Of a stretch of DNA of 64,000 nt, positions 37,400 to 46,451 are shown one piece after another (the stretch's first letter is position 1; each line of letters opens with the position of its first letter). The notes beneath the pieces were generated by a model. That model saw only the letters and a list, made by a program, of their open reading frames with translations, was not told where the DNA came from and did not search any database. Both the position numbers and the translations under genes were made by a program. The stretch comes from RDYZ01 sp964518905 (GTDB lineage: Bacteria; Cyanobacteriota; Cyanobacteriia; Cyanobacteriales; Geitlerinemataceae), in the NCBI GenBank assembly GCA_964518905.1, contig CAZFJL010000003.1, positions 72,726 to 136,725 on the forward strand, in the 5' to 3' direction.

Positions 37400-38191
37400 A
37401 TGACCTCCGAAACCCAGACCGCTCCCGACTCATCGATCTTGCCCCCCTTTGTGGATGTGATTGCCCATCGAGGCTATTCCGCAGGTGCGCCGGAGAATAC
37501 ACTCATTGCCTTTGAACGAGCGATCGAGCTGGGCGCACGCTCGATCGAGCTCGATATTCAGTGGACGCGGGACGATGTCCCGGTCGTAACCCATGATCCG
37601 AGCCTGGGGCGAACGATCGCCGGAACCGGTAGGATTGCGGACTTAACCTGGGACGAACTCCAGAAATGCGATGCGGGGAGTTGGTTGAATGCGGAATTTA
37701 GTGATCAACGGGTTCCCACGTTTGAGCAGGTATTGCAGCACGTGCAACGTCTGCCGGGTCAATTATTCCTCGATCTCAAACCCTATTGTCAGTGGTCAGA
37801 CGAACGGATCAAGCTGCTATTAGACCTGCTGGATCGCTACCACTGGCGCGATCGCAGTGTGGCCTGCTCGTTTGATCCCGAGGTTGCCGATCGCTTTAAC
37901 GCCGACATACTTCACCCCATGGCGATCGGCTACAGTCTCGCCAGCCCCGAAAGTTTTGATGAACTCTTCCCACGGGCGATCACAGCCGGAGCCGTATTGG
38001 TTTGTGCGTACGATATATTGCTGGCCGATCCCGATTTGATTTGGGAAGCCCATGCCGCTGGGCTTGAAATTGTCGCCTGGACGGTCGATCAACTCGAAGA
38101 CATGCAGCGGCTATCGGAGTTTGGCATCGATCGCGTGATCACGAATTGTCTGTTACCCAAAACAGCGGCTCTCAAAAACACAGAAGCCTGA
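37400..38191 (+). CDS. Glycerophosphodiester phosphodiesterase
   Basis: This enzyme hydrolyses glycerophosphodiesters to glycerol 3-phosphate and an alcohol. The TIM-barrel motifs are clear: IAHRGYSAGAPENTLIAF (catalytic His), SIELDIQWTRDDVPVVTHDPSL (metal-binding Glu/Asp and second His), and LFLDLKP. The C-terminus has IVAWTVDQLEDMQRL. There is no signal peptide, so it is probably cytoplasmic. ATG 37400 (MTSETQ) is preferred to the in-frame TTG at 37388. The spacer downstream holds two palindromic elements. Confidence 0.92.
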   Translation: MTSETQTAPDSSILPPFVDVIAHRGYSAGAPENTLIAFERAIELGARSIELDIQWTRDDVPVVTHDPSLGRTIAGTGRIADLTWDELQKCDAGSWLNAEFSDQRVPTFEQVLQHVQRLPGQLFLDLKPYCQWSDERIKLLLDLLDRYHWRDRSVACSFDPEVADRFNADILHPMAIGYSLASPESFDELFPRAITAGAVLVCAYDILLADPDLIWEAHAAGLEIVAWTVDQLEDMQRLSEFGIDRVITNCLLPKTAALKNTEA

Positions 38192-38193
38192 GC

Positions 38194-38322
38194 TAGGGGC
38201 TGTCATCAATTAAATTTGTAGCCTTTACTCAGCAAGGGTTTCAGCCCCTTTTGTTTTTTGTTGGATCGGGCGTTCAACCGCTTACCCCGTAAGGGGTCTG
38301 GTGCTAATTGATGACACGCCCT
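38194..38322. repeat. Palindromic element family D (129 bp)
   Basis: TAGGGGCTGTCATCAATTA at the left end and TAATTGATGACACGCCCTA at the right end are inverted repeats with two mismatches. The interior includes AAGGG and CCCTT arms followed by a T-rich run, which may act as a terminator for the phosphodiesterase gene. No open reading frame is present, so it is a non-autonomous element. Confidence 0.8.
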
Positions 38323-38342
38323 AAGTAGCCCAAGCTAAATAT

Positions 38343-38518
38343 TAGACCTCTTGCACGAATATCATTCCCTCTCCCTAAATCCCCTTCGACCAGCTCAGGG
38401 CATCGCCTCTCCCAGAGCGGGAGAGGGACTTTGAAAGGCAATATTTTTGATTTGGCTCCCCTTCTCCCTGCTTGGGAGAAGGGGCTGGGGGATGAGGGCG
38501 ATTCATGCAAGAGGTCTA
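38343..38518. repeat. Palindromic element family C, copy 1
   Basis: TAGACCTCTTGCACGAAT and ATTCATGCAAGAGGTCTA form terminal inverted repeats. Inside are two hairpin-forming blocks, one ending GGGAGAGGGACTTTGA and the other CCTTCTCCC...GGGAGAAGGGGCTGGGGGA. The same two blocks occur at 61355-61509 but with different termini. Between the two copies, this one has an extra CGACCAGCTCAGGGCATC. Confidence 0.85.
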
Positions 38519-38591
38519 TTGAATGGATCGCCAGGATCGAGACCTTCGAGGTTTTGGCAACCTCAAAGGTCTGACGAAGTAGGCTCTGATA

Positions 38592-41159
38592 TTAGGAATG
38601 CGCCCAGAGAATCAAGCCCGGTTCGTGGGCATTGCCGAGGAGCGGATGCTGCGGCAAGAGGCGCAGCGAGAGACCACGGAAACCACTGGAACCATAGGCG
38701 AAGGTGGTTGTGTAGATGGCATTGTAGCCATCTTGGCCTTGGTAATCCATGGGGATCGGTGAGCCATCGACGATGTTGCCGGAATCATCGATCGCGCCCT
38801 GATACAGCTCGACCCGCACGTCCTCCGGCTTCAGACCCGCCAGATTGATCAGCGCTTTCACCGGGATATCTTGCAACACTTGAACATCAGAGGCTTGAGC
38901 AATATCAATGTGCTCAATCTTGATGTCATACCAGCGTTCTGCCATCGTGTGCTTCCAGTGTGCCAAGTCCTTGGCCGGTTGGAAGTTATCAGCAGACATG
39001 GCATGACAACGATCGCTTACCGGGAAGTAGGCTTGACGGGCGTAGTCCTTCACCATCCGTGCCGTATTAAAGAACGGGCAGTTGAGGCGAATCGCATCTT
39101 TCATCTTGGCCACCCAGCCGCGCGGTAGACCATTATCGCGATCGTAGAACAGCGGGATCACTTCCTGTTCAAACAGGTCATAGAGATCGTTCGCTTCGAC
39201 TTCATCTTGATAGTCGGGATCATCATAGATTTCGCCGTGACCGATCGCCCAGCCCGTGCGAACATAATCCGCCTCATCCCACCAGCCATCGAGAATACTC
39301 AAGTTCGGCAGGCCATTCATCGCCGCCTTCATGCCGCTGGTTCCCGACGCTTCGCGCGGACGACGCGGCGTATTCATCCAGACATCACACCCGGCGACCA
39401 TCACCCGCGACATTTCAATGTCGTAGTTCGGCAGAAAGACGAGGGAATCTTGCATGTTCTCTTCGTGGATGAAGTGAACAATTTTACGGATGAGTTCTTT
39501 GCCCGGAATGTCTTTCGGGTGAGCTTTACCGGCGATCACAAACTGTACGGGGCAATTGGCGTCGTGCATGATGCGCTTGATGCGATCGACATCGCGCAAA
39601 AACAGTGTCGCCCGTTTGTAGGTGGCAAACCGTCGGGCAAAGCCGATCGTCAGAGCCGATGGATTCAGCGCTTCCGAGGCTTCCTTCAGCTCACCCTGAG
39701 ACGCGCCGCGCTCCTTGGCACACTTCACCAGCCACTCACGGGAAAACATCACCAACTCCTGGCGACGCTGCTCGTGGTTGCGCCACAGTTCCTCATCGGG
39801 GATCAAGTCGATCCGCTTCCACAGATCTTCGTTGTTTGCGCCGCTCATCGCCCAGTCATCGCCCAGGTAGCGGCTATACAAATCCTGCGTTTCTTTCGCG
39901 ACGCAGGATTGAGCATGGACGCCATTCGTCACCGCAAAGATCGGCACTTCTTCCGTCGGTACGCCTTCCCAGAGATGCTGGAACATGCCGCGCGAGACTT
40001 CGCCGTGGAGTTGCGCCACGCCGTTAATCGAGCTAGACATGCGAATCGCTAGGATTGCCATATTCAGCGGCGCGGAAAAATCGCCCGTGTTTTCGCGACC
40101 CAGGGCGAGAAATTCCTCACGCGGCAGGTTGAAAATACTGGCATACTCCCCGAGGTAGTACATCACCATGTCCGGCGGAAACAGGTCGAAGCCCGCAGGA
40201 ACCGGCGTGTGCGTTGTGAATAAGCTAGAGGAAATCACCATCTGACGGGCTTCCTCGAAACTCAGACCCGAATTTTGGACGAGCATTCGGATGCGTTCGA
40301 GCGCCATAAAGGCCGCATGACCTTCGTTCATGTGGTAGGCCGTGACATCTAGACCTAGCGCATGAAGGAGGCGGACACCGCCGATCCCCAGCATGATTTC
40401 CTGGTGCATCCGTAGGTCTTTGTCACCACCGTAGAGCTGGTCGGTGATGTCTTGGTCGTAGCGGTTGTTCGGCTCGATGTTGGTGTCGAGCAGGTAGAGG
40501 GCGACGGTTCCGACGTTGACCTTCCAGGCGCGGGCATAAACGCGGCGACCGGGATAGTCGATCGAGATTCGCAGCTCAGAGCCGTCTGGATTTTTAATCA
40601 GCTCCAGGGGCAGGTTGTAAAAGTCGTTAATCGGGTACTTTTCTTGCTGCCAACCATCGGCGTTGAGGTACTGGGCGAAGTAGCCTTCTTGGTATAGCAG
40701 GCCGATCCCGACGAGCGGCAGACCGAGATCACTGGCGGATTTGAGGTGGTCACCGGCGAGGACACCGAGGCCACCGGAGTAGATCGGCAAGGATTTGACG
40801 AGGCCAAATTCTGCTGAAAAGTAGGCGTAACATTCGCTGCTTTTATCAGCGGATTCACCCCGCTGGGTTTTATACCAGGTGCGGTTACTGAGGTAGCGAT
40901 CGAGTTCTTGGGTTGCGCGATTCATGTGTGCGACGAACCCTTCGTCAGCAGCAGCCGATCGCAGTCGCTCTTGGGCAATCGTCCCGAGCATCAAGACGGG
41001 GTTGTGGTTGCTCGATTCCCAGAGATCGCGATCGAGGCGCTGAAAAAGCCCTTTAATCTCGTTGTTCCAATCCCAGTAGAGGTTATGCGCGAGTTTGCGG
41101 AGCGGCTCAAGACTGTCGGGAATGGACGGCGAGACGTTGAACTGAAATATCGGTTGCAT
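38592..41159 (-). CDS. glgP: Alpha-glucan (glycogen) phosphorylase
   Basis: This enzyme releases glucose 1-phosphate from glycogen, using pyridoxal phosphate. At 855 residues it is the bacterial alpha-glucan phosphorylase type with the N-terminal DUF3417-like domain (NLYWDWNNEIKGLFQRLD). The catalytic domain has YFSAEFGLVKSLPIYSGGLGVLAGDHLK, AYHMNEGHAAFMALERI and the cofactor-Lys region EASGTSGMKAAMNG. It is intact and complete. Dark glycogen breakdown through this enzyme would feed the pathway containing gnd. It converges with the glycerophosphodiesterase gene, and the spacer between them holds palindromic elements. Confidence 0.95.
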   Translation of the reverse strand: MQPIFQFNVSPSIPDSLEPLRKLAHNLYWDWNNEIKGLFQRLDRDLWESSNHNPVLMLGTIAQERLRSAAADEGFVAHMNRATQELDRYLSNRTWYKTQRGESADKSSECYAYFSAEFGLVKSLPIYSGGLGVLAGDHLKSASDLGLPLVGIGLLYQEGYFAQYLNADGWQQEKYPINDFYNLPLELIKNPDGSELRISIDYPGRRVYARAWKVNVGTVALYLLDTNIEPNNRYDQDITDQLYGGDKDLRMHQEIMLGIGGVRLLHALGLDVTAYHMNEGHAAFMALERIRMLVQNSGLSFEEARQMVISSSLFTTHTPVPAGFDLFPPDMVMYYLGEYASIFNLPREEFLALGRENTGDFSAPLNMAILAIRMSSSINGVAQLHGEVSRGMFQHLWEGVPTEEVPIFAVTNGVHAQSCVAKETQDLYSRYLGDDWAMSGANNEDLWKRIDLIPDEELWRNHEQRRQELVMFSREWLVKCAKERGASQGELKEASEALNPSALTIGFARRFATYKRATLFLRDVDRIKRIMHDANCPVQFVIAGKAHPKDIPGKELIRKIVHFIHEENMQDSLVFLPNYDIEMSRVMVAGCDVWMNTPRRPREASGTSGMKAAMNGLPNLSILDGWWDEADYVRTGWAIGHGEIYDDPDYQDEVEANDLYDLFEQEVIPLFYDRDNGLPRGWVAKMKDAIRLNCPFFNTARMVKDYARQAYFPVSDRCHAMSADNFQPAKDLAHWKHTMAERWYDIKIEHIDIAQASDVQVLQDIPVKALINLAGLKPEDVRVELYQGAIDDSGNIVDGSPIPMDYQGQDGYNAIYTTTFAYGSSGFRGLSLRLLPQHPLLGNAHEPGLILWAHS

Positions 41160-41444
41160 GTCGTCTTCTTCTCTCTATCGCGTAATGCGGCGTTGGTTAA
41201 CGGAGTCGCCAAGGTGAAGCGTAGCGCGATCGAGTCGATCGCTGAGACACAATGCTCCGTTGCTTGTAAATGATGTACGTCTTATTTTGATGCCCGATCG
41301 CGGATCTAGACCCGGAGCTTAATACAAGCTTATTCATTGTGATTTCCTTACACATACCGACACGTTAGACCGAGCTAAACGATTGATGATCAGAGCTAGA
41401 CTCAAGATAATCGGAAACTTTATAACCTTATAACCTTTATAACT

Positions 41445-42317
41445 ATGTCTCCTCGCTCATCCTTTTCGCTTCGTCTGACCACGGCCTTGATTTGTTTCTC
41501 TGGAATGCTGGTCATGTCCCCGGCTCAGGCCGTTTTCTTTAATCCACCGGGAAATCAGATTCCCTCCTCTATCGGTGGGAATTCGCGGCGGGGGGGCTGT
41601 GCGATCGATGAAGTTGAAACGCCCTCTTCGCCAGCGATTTCGGATCAACCTGTCGCACTGCTACCGATCGTTCCCGATCCGAGTCGTGTGGTCGCTCTGA
41701 CGACGCAAGCTTCGGCGTCCCTTTGGGTTTACGTCCCGCCGACCCGCGCTCAGAGTGCCGAATTTTTGCTGTTTGATAACGTTACCCAGAGCTTTGTTTA
41801 TATCGGCAAATTTGCGATCGAAACACCAGGCATCTACCAAATTAATCTTCCCGAGACCATCGAAATTAAGGCCGATCAGCCGACGGCTCCCCAAGATTAC
41901 ATCTGGTTTCTCGATGTGGTTTGCGAACCGAATAATCCAGCCGCGAATTTGTCCCATACGGGAACGTTGAAGCGAGTTGATCCGAGTGCCGTGGGTGACG
42001 ATCTGGAGTCTTCATTAGGGGAGGTTGCGGACAATCTTGATCGCGCCGAAGTTTATGGAAGCTACGGCATTTGGCTCGATATGGTGACGGCGATCGTGGC
42101 GGAACGCGAGACCCTGAAGCTCGCCGATCTCGCTCATGCCACTGCGGATCATCAGACGGCTGTCGATGCGGCCTGGTACAGCGTGCTCGATACGGCATTG
42201 CCTACATCCGAACGCGATGATGTCGATCGCGATCAGCAGCTCAAGCGATTACTTGATGCTGATCTATGGACGGCTGAGATGACGGAAATTTCGCCAGAGT
42301 CGGCATCGGATTTTTAG
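41445..42317 (+). CDS. DUF928 family exported protein
   Basis: The 290-residue product starts with a signal peptide (about 1-29, LTTALICFSGMLVMSPAQA). The DUF928 domain follows: PPGNQIPSSIGGNSRRGGCAID, LWVYVPPTRAQSAEFLLFD, and FLDVVCEPNNPAANLSHTGTLKRV. This cyanobacterial family is periplasmic or extracellular, has an unknown function, and often occurs next to CHASE2/TPS-type proteins. No such neighbour is here. The C-terminal ~110 residues are helical. Length and motifs are normal. Confidence 0.88.
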   Translation: MSPRSSFSLRLTTALICFSGMLVMSPAQAVFFNPPGNQIPSSIGGNSRRGGCAIDEVETPSSPAISDQPVALLPIVPDPSRVVALTTQASASLWVYVPPTRAQSAEFLLFDNVTQSFVYIGKFAIETPGIYQINLPETIEIKADQPTAPQDYIWFLDVVCEPNNPAANLSHTGTLKRVDPSAVGDDLESSLGEVADNLDRAEVYGSYGIWLDMVTAIVAERETLKLADLAHATADHQTAVDAAWYSVLDTALPTSERDDVDRDQQLKRLLDADLWTAEMTEISPESASDF

Positions 42318-42535
42318 ATCTATAACTCTTGTTCGTTAAACCTATTTCGGTCAGTCAAGAGTTATTAGATCTCAAGATTGATATCACCTTACGATCAATT
42401 GATAATCGAATTGTTTTGATCAATCCGGTCTAAATTCATCGCTAAAATTGCCGTTGATTCTGACTGCCCGATCGTATCGCCGTAAGATATCAGGATGCTA
42501 TCCGCCGCAATCCGCGTGATCCGTGTGAGTTTGAT

Positions 42536-43498
42536 ATGACCGTTGCTTCGGAATGGCTGCCACCCTCAGCCGACACATTGCCACAGATATCCGTCATTGT
42601 TCCGGCGTATAACGGCGAACATGACATCCATGAAACACTCGACTGCCTAATCGCTCAGGATTACCCGAGCGATCGCGTTGAATTTCTGATCGTCGATAAT
42701 CACAGCCGCGATCGAACCGCCGACGTGATCGAACGGTACGCTCGCAATCACGACAACCTCTTTTTACTACGCGAAGACCAGATCCAAAGCTCCTACGCCG
42801 CTCGCAATACCGGCATTCGTCATGCCCGGTACGACCTGATCGCCTTCACCGATGCGGACTGCCTCCCCGAACCCCAATGGCTACGCGACCTGGTGGCCAC
42901 ATTTAGCGCTTCCGAGATTGGCCTCGTGGCCGGTCAGATCGAGGCGCTAACGCCAAAAACTTTGCTCGAACGCTTTGCCGAACACACCGAGACTCTGTCG
43001 CAAAAGCACACCCTCGCCCATGCGTTTTGCCCCTACGGTCAGACGGCAAATCTTGCGGTACGACGAGATATTTTCGATCGCGTGGGTCTCTTTCGCCCCT
43101 ACCTAACCACGGGTGGCGACGCGGATTTTTGCTGGCGAGCCCTGCGGGAAACACAGACCCGCATCGAGCTAGCCCCAACGGCGATCGTGCGCCACCGTCA
43201 CCGATCAACCCTGGAAGAACTCCGCAAACAGTGGTATCGCTACGGCGTTGCTGGTCGTTATTTACATCAATTGCACGGTGTGACTTTGGCGCGATCGCGT
43301 GGGATGGGGGATATGGTGCGTTTGCTGGTGCGCTGGGTGCTGAGAGAAGTGCCGCGTGAGCTGCTGCGATCGCTGCGTGGGCGCGGCAGTTGGGTCGCGT
43401 TTTGGTCAACGCCGATTTCGCTGTATACCGGATATTGGCGATCGCGCGGACAGCAAGAGTCGCAGCTACCGGACGAAGCTCGCGAAATCGCCACCTGA
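42536..43498 (+). CDS. Family 2 glycosyltransferase
   Basis: The 320-residue protein has a GT-A fold: ISVIVPAYNGEHDIHETLDCLIAQDYP, LIVDNHSRDRTADVI, and the metal-binding FTDADCLPEPQWL. A C-terminal acceptor region (GLFRPYLTTGGDADFCWRALRETQ) is typical of GT2 enzymes. There is no clear membrane span apart from weak hydrophobicity near the end. The sugar and acceptor are unknown. It lies 95 bp before the DNA methyltransferase gene on the same strand, probably by chance. Confidence 0.9.
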   Translation: MTVASEWLPPSADTLPQISVIVPAYNGEHDIHETLDCLIAQDYPSDRVEFLIVDNHSRDRTADVIERYARNHDNLFLLREDQIQSSYAARNTGIRHARYDLIAFTDADCLPEPQWLRDLVATFSASEIGLVAGQIEALTPKTLLERFAEHTETLSQKHTLAHAFCPYGQTANLAVRRDIFDRVGLFRPYLTTGGDADFCWRALRETQTRIELAPTAIVRHRHRSTLEELRKQWYRYGVAGRYLHQLHGVTLARSRGMGDMVRLLVRWVLREVPRELLRSLRGRGSWVAFWSTPISLYTGYWRSRGQQESQLPDEAREIAT

Positions 43499-43593
43499 TT
43501 TGAGCTTGTTCTCTGCGAGCGACCATCGACCCCACCTGTTATCATGACTCCTTCATTCTTTCGCTTTGCCACGACTGCGCTGTAGGAAAATCC

Positions 43594-44892
43594 ATGCCCC
43601 GACCGATCGGAATCGACTTATTTGCTGGCGCTGGTGGAATGACGCTGGGTTTTGAGCAAGCGGGATTTGACATGATTGCGGCGATCGAAGTTGATCCGAT
43701 CCATTGCGCAGTACATGAGTACAACTTTCCTGAGACGACGGTGTTTTGTCGCAGTGTGGCGGAGATTAGCGGGCAGGAGATTCGCGATCGCTTGGGCATT
43801 GGCGATCGTGAGATTGACGTCATCTTTGGTGGCCCGCCCTGTCAGGGATTTTCGTTAATTGGCAAACGCGCCCTGGATGATGAACGCAATCAATTAGTGT
43901 TTCATTTTTTGCGCGTCATTAATGAGCTAAAACCAAAATACTTTGTCATGGAAAATGTCAAAGGTATGGTCACTGGCAAGCATAAACAAGTGATTGCTGA
44001 AATCATTCAATCGGTCACCCAAATGGGGTATCAGGTCACCGATCCCTATCAAGTTTTAAATGCATTTCATTACGGTGTCCCCCAGGATCGGGAGCGTCTC
44101 TTCCTGCTCGGATCTCGTCACGATTGCGATCTGGCAAGTTATCCAACACCGCAAACCAAACCGGCGAAAACCAAGCGAAAACTCGCTAAAAATCTTCAGG
44201 ATTTGCCCGTTAGTCCAACGGTTGCTGATGCCTTATTTGATCTGCCCGATGCCGATCAAATTCAGACGTTATGGGATCAAGATTGGGTTGAGATTGGGCT
44301 AAAACAGCCGAGCCATTATGCTTCAATCCTACGCGGAGAAAAAGCCGATCCCTGCGATTATTCCTACCCGCGTCAGTGGAATCCTAAGCGGATGACATCC
44401 AGCACGCGGACGAAACATACACCGACCTCGATCGCGCGTTTCGACCAGACCATCCCCGGCCAAGTCGAACCGATCAGCCGCTTCCTCAAGCTCGATCCCG
44501 ACGGCATTTGCAACACCCTACGTGCCGGAACCCCCAGCAGTCGCGGCGCGTTCACCTCTCCCCGACCGATCCATCCGATCGTCCCCCGCTGCATCACCGT
44601 CCGCGAAGCCGCCCGCCTCCATTCCTACCCCGACTGGTTTCGCTTCCACGTCACCAAATGGCATGGTTGCCGTCAGATTGGCAACTCTGTCCCGCCCTAT
44701 CTCGCGCGAGCAGTGGCCGGTGAAATCCTCAAAGCCTTACAGATCAAACCCATCAAACCTCGCTCAAAATTAGCCTTGCAAGCGTCGCATCTACTCTCGT
44801 TCACGATGTCTCAAGCGGCGACCTATTATTCGGTTCCCAAAAATACGATCCCGCAGCGCGATCGGGCATTAACAACGACTTCTCTAAGGTAA
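43594..44892 (+). CDS. DNA (cytosine-5)-methyltransferase, orphan
   Basis: All C5-methyltransferase motifs are present in order: I, FAGAGGMTLGFEQAG (about 10-24); IV, GGPPCQGFS with nucleophile Cys83; VI, ENVKG; VIII, QDRERLF; a ~150-residue variable target-recognition region; IX, RCITVREAARLHSYP; X, QIGNSVPPYLA. A ~50-residue tail with repeated Ser/Thr follows. No restriction nuclease is adjacent, so it looks like an orphan. It resembles the cyanobacterial enzymes that methylate CGATCG (for example M.Ssp6803I), a specificity that would fit this CGATCG-rich genome. That specificity is inferred from general resemblance, not from the recognition region. Confidence 0.93.
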   Translation: MPRPIGIDLFAGAGGMTLGFEQAGFDMIAAIEVDPIHCAVHEYNFPETTVFCRSVAEISGQEIRDRLGIGDREIDVIFGGPPCQGFSLIGKRALDDERNQLVFHFLRVINELKPKYFVMENVKGMVTGKHKQVIAEIIQSVTQMGYQVTDPYQVLNAFHYGVPQDRERLFLLGSRHDCDLASYPTPQTKPAKTKRKLAKNLQDLPVSPTVADALFDLPDADQIQTLWDQDWVEIGLKQPSHYASILRGEKADPCDYSYPRQWNPKRMTSSTRTKHTPTSIARFDQTIPGQVEPISRFLKLDPDGICNTLRAGTPSSRGAFTSPRPIHPIVPRCITVREAARLHSYPDWFRFHVTKWHGCRQIGNSVPPYLARAVAGEILKALQIKPIKPRSKLALQASHLLSFTMSQAATYYSVPKNTIPQRDRALTTTSLR

Positions 44893-44932
44893 TTTTTTAC
44901 TAGCTGGTCGTGGCACGGCTCATCTAAAATAG

Positions 44933-45070
44933 TGGTTTGGGATTCCGCCATATCGCTTGCATGGTCAGGGTTATGCGTTCGCTAGACCGATGCCGGTCAA
45001 TGATTATTTTTCGTGGGTTCAGAATTGGGTTCCGACTCAGTTTCGGGAACGATTAAGTCGTTCAAGATAG
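44933..45070 (+). pseudogene. Likely 3' remnant of an EAL-domain gene
   Basis: One frame between in-frame stops at 44930-44932 and 45068-45070 reads WFGIPPYRLHGQGYAFARPM and continues PVNDYFSWVQNWVPTQ. HGQGYAFARPMPVNDYFSWV matches the C-terminal end of EAL-type cyclic-di-GMP phosphodiesterases, whose typical form is GQGYLFSRPLPAEEFE. No start codon or upstream EAL domain is present, because the methyltransferase gene precedes it. It therefore looks like a leftover gene tail. The match is short, and other families with a similar tail are possible. Confidence 0.45.
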
Positions 45071-45189
45071 AGAGTCCTTTTACAACGTCAGAGTTTGTGG
45101 GTTAGAGCGATCGTTATCTTGCTACATGATTGTTAATATTGTGCTTGGGTTACTTACGTCTTTTTGGATGTAATTGAATTTCAAGTTAC

Positions 45190-45301
45190 ATAGCAAAAAA
45201 TGAGTTGGTTAGGACTCATCAAAAAACTGAGAGCACTGAGCTTGTCGAAGTGCGGTTTTCAGCTTTGATGAGGGTATCCTAATCTAATCGCTACTTGCTA
45301 T
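45190..45301. repeat. Palindromic element family B, copy 2
   Basis: Left arm ATAGCAAAAAATGAGTTGGT and right arm ATCTAATCGCTACTTGCTAT with GTTAGGAC and GTATCCTAAT further in correspond to copy 1 at 19986. The interior GAGAGCACTGAGCTTGTCGA matches the reverse complement of copy 1. The copies are diverged, and this one keeps TA at its outer edges. Confidence 0.78.
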
Positions 45302-45327
45302 AAAATCTATCAAGAAGAGGAAAAATA

Positions 45328-45435
45328 ATGGTCATCCTTTTTGTTCGTCACACAGTTGAGAATTTCACAACACAGAAGAAAGCTTATGATGCTTTTTTAC
45401 CGAAAGAATGTCTCTCACGTATCTATATGTTTTGA
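45328..45435 (+). pseudogene. 5' remnant of a small monooxygenase-like gene
   Basis: ATG at 45328 has AGAAGAGG ahead of it and starts MVILFVRHTVENFTTQKKAY. That is the usual beginning of a ~95-residue family related to antibiotic-biosynthesis monooxygenases (FVRHTVxDYxxWKKxYDxFD). After about 24 residues the sequence stops matching and ends at a TGA at 45433-45435, inside the 3' end of the AT-rich minus-strand gene. Insertion of the AT-rich operon probably cut this gene. No 3' part was found elsewhere in the window. Confidence 0.6.
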
Positions 45436-46451
45436 TCCTCTGATATATATTTTTTTATAACTTCTTCTATACTTTGTCTCCTGTCCTTTTTTAAGGATTT
45501 AAAGCAAGTGCTACATAGCCTAATATTTTTGTTGTCGCTATACAAAGCAAGAATATTATCTGCTTTGTCAAATGTAGAATTTTCACTAATACGGCTAAGA
45601 AATAGAACTCTTGTACCTATTCCTGTTATTTGCTCGACTCCTGGGTAATGTGTACATCCCTGGGGAATATGAAAAACATCAGAACCTTCGTAAGCTCGTA
45701 AAAGAGGATAAGCTGTCTCTTTCTTCGGTAATGCGTAAGCCTGAGAAAGCCACTGTATAACTTCATATAATTCATATACTTCATTGGTGTTGAGCTTTCC
45801 CTGAGCAAGCATTATTTTAACCTCTTTAAGGATTTCCTGAACATATGAACTATCTGGGAAATATCCAGAAACATACTTTCTATATATCTTTTTGATAAAT
45901 TTTGATATTTCAGTTTCTCCACTGAGCTTGTGAACTTCTGCTTGAAGCTTTTGATTTGTCCTATATATTTTATTTAGAGTTTTAAAGTACTTTTCTCGCA
46001 GTACTTGTAGCTCATAAGAGTTATCTTTTCTAATACCTGTCAGGTCAAATAGTTCTTCACAAATGATTTCTTGCTTATCTTCTGGTACACCGGCTAAAAT
46101 TGATTGAAGAATAGAAGAAACAAGACGAATCTCTCCGTCTAGGCAACTTAGGGACAATGCACGTTCTTTTGTAGATGCAAGAACCTCAGAGTTGATATTT
46201 GCGGCTTGCGATTCTCGCTTGACTTGAAAAATACACTTGCTCAACACCTCATCTAAGTCAGGAGGCATCTGTTTCTCTCTTCTATACTTTTGAAAACTTT
46301 GCCAAAGAGAACCCATTAGTTTTGTTATGAAAGAAAGTGGGTATGACTTTGGCTCCAGGAAAGACATTATTTTCCAAGATGTCCAGGTTGTGACTACTAG
46401 AAAAAGTAACTTTAACCAAATCCAAGCGCTAAATCTGGCATTAGTAGTCAC
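45423..46451 (-). CDS. Unknown membrane-anchored protein with Cys/His tail, AT-rich operon
   Basis: The 342-residue product begins with one membrane span (about 10-30, WIWLKLLFLVVTTWTSWKIM). A long helical, Lys/Glu-rich cytosolic part follows. The last 100 residues hold a possible metal site: VFHIPQGCTHYP, then RVLFLSR, then RLCSTCFKSLKKD. That arrangement is reminiscent of Ada-like or ComEC-tail zinc ribbons (His-x-Cys, then Cys-x2-Cys), but it is a motif-level likeness only. Base use is much more AT-rich than the surroundings and lacks CGATCG sites, indicating acquisition by transfer. GTG start at 46451 directly abuts the TGA of the upstream gene, so the two are translationally coupled. Function unknown. 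Confidence 0.75.
   Translation of the reverse strand: MTTNARFSAWIWLKLLFLVVTTWTSWKIMSFLEPKSYPLSFITKLMGSLWQSFQKYRREKQMPPDLDEVLSKCIFQVKRESQAANINSEVLASTKERALSLSCLDGEIRLVSSILQSILAGVPEDKQEIICEELFDLTGIRKDNSYELQVLREKYFKTLNKIYRTNQKLQAEVHKLSGETEISKFIKKIYRKYVSGYFPDSSYVQEILKEVKIMLAQGKLNTNEVYELYEVIQWLSQAYALPKKETAYPLLRAYEGSDVFHIPQGCTHYPGVEQITGIGTRVLFLSRISENSTFDKADNILALYSDNKNIRLCSTCFKSLKKDRRQSIEEVIKKYISEDQNI

Noticed and set aside
45423..46451. Calling the Cys/His tail an Ada DNA-repair domain
   Set aside because: The spacing between the first Cys/His part and the last Cys pair is much longer than in Ada, so only a motif-level likeness is claimed.
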